The position numbers were made by a program, and so were the translations under genes. This document shows positions 1 to 8,169 of a stretch of DNA of 41,504 nt, piece by piece. Each line of letters opens with the position of its first letter. Position 1 is the first letter of the stretch. The notes under the pieces are model-generated. The model ran no database searches, was not told the DNA's origin, and worked only from the letters and a program-made list of their open reading frames with translations. This DNA comes from JAUXFK01 sp034189035 (lineage in GTDB: Bacteria > Desulfobacterota > UBA8473): positions 1 through 41,504 of the forward strand of contig JAXHVA010000039.1 in the NCBI GenBank assembly GCA_034189035.1. The letters run 5' to 3'.

Positions 1-656
1 TATGAATCTGCCACGGGTAAAACCCCGTCCAATTCTACGAAATAGAGCATTTTTATTAAATAAACTACAGCATAGCTTTTTTACTATCCCCGGCGTAGCC
101 GGGGGCTTAGCCTAAGAGTTAAAAAAGAGAAAAGAAAAAGTTACGGTTTTACTCGGGTTAATATTTAATTGCCGCCTCTTGCGACGAATTACTAAAAGCT
201 AATAATTATCTTTTGGATAGTTTCTTCTTCAATGCGAATGGAAACACATCGTTTTTTTTCTCTAATCCTAGTCACGACAGGCCTTCTCCATTTGTGCCCT
301 TCCTATTATCTCAACAAAAAGACACAGCATATAGGGCTTAGACTTTGGGTTACGATTTTTGAAGTCCAGAGGAGTTGATCTTTTTCTCAACTAATAAATA
401 CATGCTGTTTCATCTTATGTTGCATTACTCAAGTATGCCATATTTATATTTTTGTTGCATGGCCCTCCATTTCAGGGTAATATCCGAGACAGTACTGTTA
501 GCCATTTGTAACTTCTGAAAAAATCAGAGTATATTGCAATGAGAGGGGCTTTTCTATCAGTATTTTCGTTCATAAAATCCCTTTTTGGCACCAGAAAAAG
601 TCAGTTGCCGGTTGTATTGAGAACATAGGGGATTTACTAACTGGAGGTGGAAAACA
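1..656. other. Gene-free leading region with nested inverted repeats
   Basis: I see no convincing coding sequence in these 656 bases. The most regular structure is a perfect 7-bp hairpin at 88-104 (CCCCGGC, loop GTA, GCCGGGG). It is bracketed by a looser inverted repeat, about 10-27 (ACGGGTAAAACCCCGT-like) against 143-160 (ACGGTTTTACTCGGG). The hairpin is not followed by a T-run in either direction, so it is not a standard terminator. A 10-bp palindrome ACAGTACTGT lies at 489-498. The promoter of mutY must lie here but I could not single one out. Confidence 0.4.
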
Positions 657-1766
657 TTGTTAAAACTCCCTAAGGATCAACATCACAGAATACAGAAGAA
701 GCTTTTACAATGGTTTCGAGAGAATCAAAGACCACTCCCCTGGAGGCAAGACTACTCCCCATATTCTATTTGGATATCTGAGATCATGCTCCAACAAACG
801 CAAATGAAAAGGGTCGTTGATGTATTTCAGAAGTTTACCGATAGATTTCCAGATATACGGTCACTAGCAGCTGCATCAAGAGAAGAGATTCTCAAATACT
901 GGGAAGGGATGGGATACTATTCCCGCGTGAGATACATTCATCAGACAGCAAATATTCTTGATCGTGATTTTAACGGGGAGTTTCCAAGAGATTATAAGAC
1001 TCTTCTCACCCTTCCAGGGATTGGTCTATACACCGCTGGAGCAATCATGAGTATTGCATTCAACGAGGACTTTCCTTTGGTGGACGGAAACGTGGAGCGT
1101 GTCTTTGCCCGTATGGTCAGCATGCAAAAACCTGTTAAAGAGAAGGAAAGTCAGGCATTCATCTGGGCAACAGCCGAGAAGCTCATTCCAAAGGGACAAG
1201 CACGATACTTCAACCAAGCGCTCATGGAATTGGGGGCGACAGTGTGTCTGCCGAAGAGGACGATATGCTCCCGATGCCCTGTAAGGGAAGACTGTAAGAG
1301 TTTTCAACTGGGGATTGTTGACGAAATTCCCATTCCGGGGAAGAGGAAGAAGATAACACCCATCGAGACTGTATTGGGGGTCTTGTCCCATGAGGGGAAG
1401 GTCCTTATTCGGAAACGCCCGGCTTTGGGATTGCTGCCTGATTTGTGGGAATTTCCAGGAACAGAGGTTAATGCAGGAGAAACACTGGAGCAGGCCTGTA
1501 TACGCGAATTCAAAAGAGAGTTCGGGCTTAATATCTTTTTTTATGACAAGATCGATGTTATTCAGCATCATTATACCTCATTCAAAGTTACTCTTCATTC
1601 GTTTCTATGCCAGCCACAATATGAACCGGTCATGTCAATTCCATTGGTATGGCCAAATACCCGTTGGGTAAGAGTCGGACAACTCGACGACTTTGCCTTT
1701 CCCAGTGCCAATCGAAGGTTGATAAATGTACTTGGACAAAAGAAGTTGCACTCACAATTGTTGTGA
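657..1766 (+). CDS. mutY: A/G-specific adenine DNA glycosylase MutY
   Basis: Base-excision repair enzyme that removes adenine mispaired with 8-oxoguanine. The start is a TTG preceded by a clear GGAGG at 643-647. The N-terminal half has the HhH-GPD glycosylase fold: SEIMLQQTQ around residue 42 carries the catalytic Glu, LPGIGLYTAGAI is the helix-hairpin-helix, and VDGNVERV carries the catalytic Asp. A [4Fe-4S] loop follows with spacing C-x6-C-x2-C-x5-C (CLPKRTICSRCPVREDC). The C-terminal part (about 235-369) is the NUDIX-like domain that reads 8-oxoG, with WEFPG followed by an REF-x-REFG block. The 369-residue length is normal for the family. It stands alone, transcribed in the same direction as the next gene but 162 bp from it. 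Confidence 0.95.
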   Translation: MLKLPKDQHHRIQKKLLQWFRENQRPLPWRQDYSPYSIWISEIMLQQTQMKRVVDVFQKFTDRFPDIRSLAAASREEILKYWEGMGYYSRVRYIHQTANILDRDFNGEFPRDYKTLLTLPGIGLYTAGAIMSIAFNEDFPLVDGNVERVFARMVSMQKPVKEKESQAFIWATAEKLIPKGQARYFNQALMELGATVCLPKRTICSRCPVREDCKSFQLGIVDEIPIPGKRKKITPIETVLGVLSHEGKVLIRKRPALGLLPDLWEFPGTEVNAGETLEQACIREFKREFGLNIFFYDKIDVIQHHYTSFKVTLHSFLCQPQYEPVMSIPLVWPNTRWVRVGQLDDFAFPSANRRLINVLGQKKLHSQLL

Positions 1767-1928
1767 TGAAGTGACTCTGTCTGAGAGGCTGAGAGGAAAT
1801 AGTTTTTTTACTTCCCCTATCTAGCAAGCATTTCAGGTTTGTCACACGTATGCAAAGGGAAAAAAACAAGAGTCATCCCGACGTCTTGAAACAGAGTTAC
1901 GAAAGATTCAAAGCAAAGGAGGATTGAG

Positions 1929-2855
1929 ATGAAAAAGTTTTTACATAGCAGGATGATTGTGTTCTTGGTGATTATAATCAGCATCTTTGCATCTGCTGCC
2001 TCTGCATTTGCATGGGGATTATCAACGCATGCCTATGTAGCTAAAGAGTCCCTTGGAATTGAGTATAGATATTTAAGGAGTTATAATGCAAGGATGGGTT
2101 CCATAATTCCTGATTACTTTTGGTACCTGAGAGACTCTGGCCTCATCGATCAGGAAACCGCTCTTAAACTACATGGAGTTACTGAGGACACTGAAGTCAC
2201 TGTTGGAACGACCTTCTTCTATGAGATCGCATCTGGCAACTTGACCACATGGGATTCTAGACTTATGTATTTTACAGAAGGAACCAGGATACACTTTTAT
2301 GCAGATGTAAAAGCCCATAATACTATGGATGGCTATGTGGAAGGTTCAGATATGTGGTGCGATCTTTTACATGAAAAGACAAAGATGGATAGGGAAACCC
2401 TTCATATGGCTATAGAATTCGCTGTGGATTCACTCCTAGTAAATAAATATGGGCTTCAGTTATGCGATATTGTCTTTAGCTACAAACAGGCAATTTTCCT
2501 AGAAGAAACAGTTGAGGAGGCATTTGATGAAATGAACATAACCCCTGATTTCGACGTCAGTGCGGAATTTAAAAAATATCTTGCTCTTATGAGGGCATTA
2601 GAGAAGGCAGCCATATTTTATGCCCCTTATTTAATTCAGGGCGAGGTTAATGAAGATATTTTAAGCAGGGTATTGAGCAGTGAACTCCTCGATGCACAGA
2701 GTGAATTATCAGACGACAGTCTCGGTATGTATCTAAAAGTTCTGATGGTCTTACAAAACTATCCCAAGGAGATTTATAATACTATCAATACGCAGGGGAT
2801 GCACTGGGAGAATGACGCATTGCCAAAAGTCATAGAATTCTGCACGCTTAACTGA
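1929..2855 (+). CDS. Secreted zinc-dependent phospholipase C-like protein
   Basis: The protein begins with a signal peptide (basic MKKFLHSR, a hydrophobic stretch, then ASAFA). The mature N-terminus would be W-G-L-S-T-H, which resembles the zinc-coordinating N-terminal Trp and following His of bacterial zinc phospholipase C / S1-P1 proteins. Further family-like segments are GSIIPDYFW and HFYADVKAHNTMDGY, with metal-ligand-type Asp and His. Expected activity is zinc-dependent phosphodiester cleavage outside the cytoplasm; the substrate cannot be told from sequence. A strong AAAGGAGG ends a few bases before the ATG. It lies 104 bp upstream of the nucleotidyltransferase gene in the same direction, so it may share transcription with that gene and the exporter, but nothing shows that it belongs to the peptide locus. 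Confidence 0.7.
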   Translation: MKKFLHSRMIVFLVIIISIFASAASAFAWGLSTHAYVAKESLGIEYRYLRSYNARMGSIIPDYFWYLRDSGLIDQETALKLHGVTEDTEVTVGTTFFYEIASGNLTTWDSRLMYFTEGTRIHFYADVKAHNTMDGYVEGSDMWCDLLHEKTKMDRETLHMAIEFAVDSLLVNKYGLQLCDIVFSYKQAIFLEETVEEAFDEMNITPDFDVSAEFKKYLALMRALEKAAIFYAPYLIQGEVNEDILSRVLSSELLDAQSELSDDSLGMYLKVLMVLQNYPKEIYNTINTQGMHWENDALPKVIEFCTLN

Positions 2856-2959
2856 TGCTCATACAGTCAATTAATTCATTTATTCAAGGTGTCATGATCA
2901 AGAAGTCTCTCAAACAGATTGGTCAACTTTCTTCAAAGGAGGAATGAAGTATTCAAGTA

Positions 2960-4198
2960 ATGGTATCAAAAAAACAGGAGATATCTCAAAAACGCCCATA
3001 TGAGATTGAGTTTGCAAGAAGACTCTGCATACCGTCAAAATTTTCCTGCGATTTAGATGTTGCAGACATTGAGCATCTTAACTGGGAGTTGATGATACGT
3101 TACTCCGTGCGAAACGGACTGACTCCTCTTGTTTTTGATGGTCTAATAGGTCTGATGGAAAGAGTGAAAGGAATAAAGATAGATAGATTACAGCTCCATG
3201 ACTTAGGGGCTCAATTTGAGGTTGGAAAAGAGCAGTTAGATCTGCTTAAAGATAGTTATTTCAGCACATTAAAGAGAAATATGCATATATCGAAAGCCCT
3301 GAAAGAGCTTGATGAGGTCATTTCGCAAAGGGGTATAACCTGTATTTTATGGAAGGGTGCCGGATTAATTTTCGACGTATATGATAGCTTCGCCCTTCGC
3401 CCAATGGACGATATCGACCTGTTAATCCCTCCCAAACACATAGAAGAATTTGCCAGTGTATTGGAGAATTTAGGATTTAGACCACGGTCGATATATCCTT
3501 TGACCTGGTATCGGCGAGAGATCGTTGTGGACCTTCATATGGATATTGTCCACTCAGATAGGATACCGAGTCGGTTAAAGGCAATACCGGTATATACAGC
3601 GGATTTGGCTTCACAGAGCTGTATTCTCAATGGTTTTCAAACTATCCTCACTCTAAGTCCTGCTGATTCCCTGATCTGCCTTGCAATACATGCACTAAAG
3701 CACGGATTTTCAAGAGACATTTGGTTTATAGACTCTTTTTATCTGATGAACCGTTATCCTGAACTCATCGATTATCCTGAGGATATCATTAAAAGGGCAA
3801 ATGATTTGGGAGTACTTCGCCCGCTTGCCATCCTCTTTTTCTTTCTTGACAAATGGCCTGTAGACAAGGCCCTGCATCAGGATCTTCAATCGATATACAA
3901 ACTAGAGTTAACCAAACTGGGCATACTCCCAAGATATATTCTGCGGTCAATTGCACATGGTAAAACGCTCCCCTATTCTGGAGAGCTTTTTTACTTTTTG
4001 CTTATGGATTCAAATCAAAAGCGGGTTGCCTTTTTATGGGATACCCTCTTCCCCTCAAAGCATGTCTTGAAACAATTATTTCCAAATATGGGGAGTATGC
4101 CATACTGGTTTTACTATTTGCGTCGTTTTTTTAGCCTGATATGTATGGGATTTAAATTTTTAAAAGTCTTGTTCAACCCTTTTGCAAAGAAGAGATGA
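2960..4198 (+). CDS. PF14907-type nucleotidyltransferase of a RiPP locus
   Basis: This 412-residue protein has the layout of the 'uncharacterised nucleotidyltransferase' family (NTP_transf_5). The key block at residues 130-156 is L-W-K-G-A-G-L, then R-P-M-D-D-I-D-L-L-I, where D151 and D153 are the likely metal-binding acidic pair and D150 adds to it. The remaining C-terminal part is helical and of unknown role. Such proteins recur beside HPr-kinase-like proteins in lasso peptide and other RiPP clusters, where a role in modifying the peptide (phosphate or nucleotide transfer) is suspected. The ATG sits about 16 bases after an AAAGGAGG, which is long, so an upstream non-ATG start is possible. 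It overlaps the next gene by 4 bases (ATGA), implying translational coupling with the exporter. Confidence 0.75.
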   Translation: MVSKKQEISQKRPYEIEFARRLCIPSKFSCDLDVADIEHLNWELMIRYSVRNGLTPLVFDGLIGLMERVKGIKIDRLQLHDLGAQFEVGKEQLDLLKDSYFSTLKRNMHISKALKELDEVISQRGITCILWKGAGLIFDVYDSFALRPMDDIDLLIPPKHIEEFASVLENLGFRPRSIYPLTWYRREIVVDLHMDIVHSDRIPSRLKAIPVYTADLASQSCILNGFQTILTLSPADSLICLAIHALKHGFSRDIWFIDSFYLMNRYPELIDYPEDIIKRANDLGVLRPLAILFFFLDKWPVDKALHQDLQSIYKLELTKLGILPRYILRSIAHGKTLPYSGELFYFLLMDSNQKRVAFLWDTLFPSKHVLKQLFPNMGSMPYWFYYLRRFFSLICMGFKFLKVLFNPFAKKR

Positions 4199-5940
4199 AA
4201 AGAGGATCGATAAGCAATTTTATTGCTATAATGAGATACGCCCAGCCGTATTGGGGGTATCTGACAGTCGCCTCTTTTCTCAATGTGATTACAGTTGGGA
4301 CAGACCTGGGTTTTCTATACCTTTTAAAGAAGCTGATTGATACAGGATTCGCATCTCAGGATCTTCCGGTTTTGAAATGGCTTTCACTTGGTGCACTTGG
4401 CATATTGCTTTTGCGTTCTGCAGCCGGTTATGCAAGTGGATATATCATAAATTATATTGACGGTCGCATGACAAATGATATTCAGGGTTCAATCTATGAA
4501 AAGATTCATGAACTCTCTCTCGACTTTCATGTTACACATACCACTGGTGACCTCCTTTCGATTATATTCTCTCATGCCACCTCCATGCTCAATGTCATAA
4601 CCTCGTTCTCCGTTTCTCTTGTTAGGGAAATGTTTCGGATTCCCGGTCTCACCCTCTTTCTTTTCTCATTACACACACAACTCGCCTTATTTGCCATTCT
4701 GGTCTTTCCCCCCGTTATATTCAGTACCAGGCTATTTAGTAGGTTCATTACAAAGACCGTTCAATACTCGTATGAGACCTTATCGGACTTGTATACAACA
4801 GTTGAGCAAACCCTGCCTCATATTGAAATTATAAAGATATTTGCCACTGAGTCTAAAGAGGTCGAAAGATTCAAACACCTTAATAATGAAATGCTCAAAC
4901 GCTCGATGAATGCCTTTAAGGCCTCTGCACTTTCAGGCCCTTTTAATCAGCTGATCAAGATGGTTGGCGTAACGGTTCTCGTGTTTCTTGGAACTAGCAA
5001 GGTTGTCACAGGGGAACTCAGCGCGGGTGGACTGACCACTTTTCTGGCCTCAGCATATTATCTCTATGGTGGGTTTTCAAGCATTGGGGCTTGGTATCTC
5101 TCTATGCTTGCGGGATTTGTAAGTGCTGAAAAGGTCTTTTTATTACTCAGGACTAAAGAAACGGTTCCAATCCCCAGTAATAGAGTCACGGTCAGTAGAT
5201 TCGATAAGGAGGTTGTATTTCGTGATGTCACATTCAATTATCCCCAGGAGAAGAAGGTCGTGCTTAAAGGGATAAACCTATGCATAAGAAAGGGAGAAAC
5301 GCTTGCAATCGTTGGTCCCAGCGGCAGTGGCAAGTCTACAATCGTTAAACTGCTGCTGCGCTTATATGCACCCATAAAAGGAGATATTCTTTTAGATCAA
5401 TGGAGCCTTTTGGATATCGACTCAATTTCCTTGAGGAGACTCTTCGGCGTGGCGCCGCAGGATCATGGTATCTTTCAGGAAAGAATCATTGAAGTGATTC
5501 GCTATGGGACCTCTGACGCGAAGATCGAAGATATACGAAGAGCCGCATATACAGCCGGTGCAGATGACTTTATATCTTGCTTGCCCCAGGGATATGGTAC
5601 CTTTATTGGAGAGCGGGGCGTTAAGCTTTCAGGGGGTGAAAAGCAGAGAATTTCGCTTGCCAGGGCATTATTACGGAACCCTGAGATACTTGTCCTGGAT
5701 GAGGCACTATCATCGGTTGATTCTTCCTTAGAAAAGAATATCTTGCAAAACATCGCGTCCGATCGAAAGGAAAGAACCACGATTCTCATCTCCCATCGCA
5801 TGGCATCGATTGTACATGCGGATCGAATCATTGCAATCGAAGATGGAGAGCTTATTGAGGAAGGCTCCCACCAAGAGTTGATTGCTAAAGCAGGCAGATA
5901 CAGCACATGGTTTTTAAGCAACGAATCAGAGGTCTATTAA
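4195..5940 (+). CDS. ABC transporter, fused permease and ATPase (peptide exporter)
   Basis: A 581-residue half-transporter with an N-terminal six-helix membrane domain (about residues 15-310) and a C-terminal ATPase. Walker A is GPSGSGKS (374-381), the Q-loop is near APQDHG, the signature is LSGGEKQR (478-485), Walker B is ILVLDEALS, and the switch His is in LISHRM. It lacks the C39 peptidase domain found in many double-glycine peptide exporters, so leader removal would need another protease; the S26-like protein in the facing operon is a candidate. It is coupled by a 4-base overlap to the nucleotidyltransferase, and its stop lies only 3 bp from that of the converging methyltransferase gene. 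Export of the modified peptide is inferred from context; lipid or drug export cannot be excluded. Confidence 0.85.
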   Translation: MKRGSISNFIAIMRYAQPYWGYLTVASFLNVITVGTDLGFLYLLKKLIDTGFASQDLPVLKWLSLGALGILLLRSAAGYASGYIINYIDGRMTNDIQGSIYEKIHELSLDFHVTHTTGDLLSIIFSHATSMLNVITSFSVSLVREMFRIPGLTLFLFSLHTQLALFAILVFPPVIFSTRLFSRFITKTVQYSYETLSDLYTTVEQTLPHIEIIKIFATESKEVERFKHLNNEMLKRSMNAFKASALSGPFNQLIKMVGVTVLVFLGTSKVVTGELSAGGLTTFLASAYYLYGGFSSIGAWYLSMLAGFVSAEKVFLLLRTKETVPIPSNRVTVSRFDKEVVFRDVTFNYPQEKKVVLKGINLCIRKGETLAIVGPSGSGKSTIVKLLLRLYAPIKGDILLDQWSLLDIDSISLRRLFGVAPQDHGIFQERIIEVIRYGTSDAKIEDIRRAAYTAGADDFISCLPQGYGTFIGERGVKLSGGEKQRISLARALLRNPEILVLDEALSSVDSSLEKNILQNIASDRKERTTILISHRMASIVHADRIIAIEDGELIEEGSHQELIAKAGRYSTWFLSNESEVY

Positions 5941-5943
5941 CAT

Positions 5944-7101
5944 TTAAATCGCGCATTTCTTTACGATCCGAATAACCCTTGTAAAGGCCTCAGCAAAAGA
6001 AGGGAATTCATCGGGAAACTGGTCAATTACTTTATGGGCAATTGTATCAATTGTTATACTTCCGTTCATCTGTTCCAGAATGAATTTGCGTATATGCCCT
6101 TCTTTATTGAGTTTAGGATGGTATCCTGCATCGAATGATTTCGGAAGATTGATATCATTCGATTGAAACGGGAGAAGGTGAAGTGTAGAACTCTTCCATT
6201 TGGTCTTGATCTTTCCTTTTCTATCCATAACCTCACCCCACCATGTACATGTATAATCAGGAAACGGCTTTTTCATTACACTTAAATGCATATGAACGGA
6301 TTCCCCTGGTTGAACCGCAACAGGCTTGGGCATGGGAAAGAACGACCTCGCATATGTAGCGGATTTATTATAGACCTGTGAATATGTATATCCACCCGGA
6401 AAGTCGAAGTCTGTCCAGCAGCCAAACCCATGGAGAATTCCGGGCTGAATCATCTCTATTTCCAATTCATGGGAAAAAAAAAGTTCCTGGCATTCATTAA
6501 GGTTTAAAGAATGTACGATCAAAGGATCACAGAGCAAGACATCCGGCCCGTATGAGGTTTGAATACGTTCGTTTACAGCGAGATGACGTAATAGACTATA
6601 ATCGAGCCCCAATACCCTTTCATCGTTTTCATTCAAACATTTTATAGTCTCTCCCCAGAGCGTATCAGCCTGAATTGCTGCCAGATAGAGTTTCATCCCA
6701 TTTGGAACAAAGGTACCTCCAGGTTTAAGGAAACGCTCGAACGCATCTTCTAAAATGCACCCTGCTACAGGCGTCAGACCCAGACTGCCAAAGTTTTCAT
6801 AGATGACTATATCAACCTTTTCAGGAAGTACTACCAATGTGGAGTGTTGATGGATAAACTCTATTGTGCCAAGATCTTTGCTGTTTGCGTCATAGAGTTT
6901 TTTTGCGATATCGATTACAGGGCCTTCTTCGATTGCATATACCCTTGATGCCCCCGCTTGACTGGCGAGAAAGGAATATGTCCCAAGGCCGGCACCGATC
7001 TCACATACGACATCTCCTGGATGAACACAAGCCTCTAGTGCACGTTGGAATGCATATATGCGTGAATGCTCACTCACCAGTCTTCTATAGTATAAGATCA
7101 T
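5944..7101 (-). CDS. PRMT-like SAM methyltransferase with a PqqD-like C-terminus
   Basis: The N-terminal half is a class I SAM-dependent methyltransferase: motif I is VCEIGAGLGTYSF (residues 32-44), the acidic end of strand 2 is AIEEG (56-60), and IVIYENFGSLGL (98-109) resembles the 'double-E' region of protein arginine methyltransferases. A beta-rich middle part of about 170 residues fits the PRMT barrel. The last 60 residues (about 325-383) contain E-G-H-I, F-I-L-E-Q-M-N-G-S, then TIDTIAHKVIDQFPDEF, which resembles the winged-helix RRE fold of PqqD proteins. It is the last gene of the minus-strand RiPP operon, 79 bp after the peptidase gene. Methylation of the peptide product is inference. 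The start has only a weak ribosome site. Confidence 0.7.
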   Translation of the reverse strand: MILYYRRLVSEHSRIYAFQRALEACVHPGDVVCEIGAGLGTYSFLASQAGASRVYAIEEGPVIDIAKKLYDANSKDLGTIEFIHQHSTLVVLPEKVDIVIYENFGSLGLTPVAGCILEDAFERFLKPGGTFVPNGMKLYLAAIQADTLWGETIKCLNENDERVLGLDYSLLRHLAVNERIQTSYGPDVLLCDPLIVHSLNLNECQELFFSHELEIEMIQPGILHGFGCWTDFDFPGGYTYSQVYNKSATYARSFFPMPKPVAVQPGESVHMHLSVMKKPFPDYTCTWWGEVMDRKGKIKTKWKSSTLHLLPFQSNDINLPKSFDAGYHPKLNKEGHIRKFILEQMNGSITIDTIAHKVIDQFPDEFPSFAEAFTRVIRIVKKCAI

Positions 7102-7180
7102 AATTCAACTCAAGATAGATTTTCCCAATATAATCTCTTTGTAGGCAGGCCGTGTTTATATGGACCGGTACATAATGAAT

Positions 7181-7858
7181 TTAAATAAAGAGGCCTTCAT
7201 TGAAGATTTCCGAATGTTTCCTATAGGCATCCAGGGCAAGTCTTTCGCAAGATATGAACAGAGAAAAGTATGAATATACAGAAGCAATCGGATATCGTAT
7301 CAAGCTCGAATCATCTCTTTTTAAGATAATGCTTCCGATAATCTTTCCATAGAGGCTTGCATATAGTCGTTTCGTATTTGTCTTGTCGAGAAAAAGAAAG
7401 TATTGAACCTTTTTAAAAAAAAGACGTTCAACAAGCCTGATCCCGGGTATTCGCAGGGTAACAAACCCGAGGATTTCCTTCGTCTTTATACGAAGAACAC
7501 CGGGTGTTAGGTTCAGCAGTGAAACAAAGGCGATCCACCTCGATAGAATCCTTTGATGAGGGCATCTCAAGTCTTTAAGCCTCCCTTTTCTTTCCCGAGC
7601 CCATACGATACCTGAATAATTCTCTTTTGTAAGTGTAAAACCGTCCTTTTGGGACATACTGTCCCCTTTGCAGATTCCTATTCGTTCTCCATCTGCCTTT
7701 GCCCAGCCGATAATCCGATGAATGACCGGATACGTAAGCCAATCCGAATCAATGAGGGCAAGATCGCCGGTTTGGAGTTTATGCCACGGGCTTTTTCTCA
7801 AAAAGACGATATCCCCCTCTTTTAAAAAAGGAGACATGCTTGCACCGTGGAAGATCAT
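7181..7858 (-). CDS. S26-type (signal peptidase-like) serine peptidase
   Basis: The N-terminus MIFHGASMSPFLKEGD has the S-M-x-P box with the nucleophilic Ser of S24/S26 peptidases. VIHRIIGW then supplies a His in place of the bacterial Lys, and GICKGDSMSQKDGF resembles the box with conserved Asp of Ser-His (SipW/archaeal) signal peptidases. About 120 C-terminal residues after that box are not recognised. I prefer the ATG at 7856-7858 because GGGAGAG stands just before it; an in-frame ATG five codons earlier (7873) lacks a proper site. The gene follows the precursor by about 20-35 bp in the same operon. A short S24/S26-like peptidase is a usual partner of PqqD and HPr-kinase-like RiPP genes, and leader cleavage is the obvious candidate role, though unproven. 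Confidence 0.75.
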   Translation of the reverse strand: MIFHGASMSPFLKEGDIVFLRKSPWHKLQTGDLALIDSDWLTYPVIHRIIGWAKADGERIGICKGDSMSQKDGFTLTKENYSGIVWARERKGRLKDLRCPHQRILSRWIAFVSLLNLTPGVLRIKTKEILGFVTLRIPGIRLVERLFFKKVQYFLFLDKTNTKRLYASLYGKIIGSIILKRDDSSLIRYPIASVYSYFSLFISCERLALDAYRKHSEIFNEGLFI

Positions 7859-7893
7859 CTTATGCTCTCCCATCTTTCAATAAATGAATCCTT

Positions 7894-8169
7894 TTACCCC
7901 ATTGCGCATGCAGAGGCTCCAGCGCCGCAAGGAGAATTTCCACCTCCAGGGCCAACATGCGCCATTGAACCGTTTTGACAGGCATTGGGCTCACCTGGGA
8001 GCCCAGTGGCACTGCCTCCTGTAGTACAGGTGCCTTCTCCACCGCCCGCACCTGTACCAGCAGCACAATAAGTGATTCCCATTGCCTGCTGATAAGCGGT
8101 TTCGATATGGTGAACTCTCGGTGGTTCATATACTGCAGGCCATTTCCGTTCTTTCTCTGTTGTTTTCAT
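7894..8169 (-). CDS. Gly/Cys-rich RiPP precursor peptide
   Basis: A 91-residue peptide starting at MKTTEKERKW, where AAGG stands just before the ATG with a GGGGGG further up; an upstream in-frame start nine codons earlier has no better site. Residues 1-34 form a charged, aromatic leader containing W-P-A-V-Y-E-P-P-R-V, a pattern common in leaders read by PqqD-like proteins. Residues 35-91 are almost only Gly, Ala, Ser, Thr, Pro and Asn, with Cys at 35, 48, 64, 81 and 88: a low-complexity core typical of radical-SAM-modified peptides with thioether links. It sits between the HPr-kinase-like gene, which it overlaps by 44 bases, and the peptidase gene. The overall arrangement recalls ScmA-type precursors of the SynChlorMet cassette; homology at sequence level is not established. 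Confidence 0.8.
   Translation of the reverse strand: MKTTEKERKWPAVYEPPRVHHIETAYQQAMGITYCAAGTGAGGGEGTCTTGGSATGLPGEPNACQNGSMAHVGPGGGNSPCGAGASACAMG

Noticed and set aside
88..104. Rho-independent terminator at the window start
   Set aside because: The stem is strong, but no T-tract follows it on either strand.
1026..1571. A 181-residue antisense frame inside mutY
   Set aside because: It lies entirely within a well-supported gene, lacks a ribosome site and shows no domain-like sequence.
7860..8129. An 89-residue minus-strand frame overlapping the precursor gene
   Set aside because: It is a shifted reading of the Gly-rich precursor region; the precursor frame has a leader-like N-terminus and ribosome site, this one has neither.
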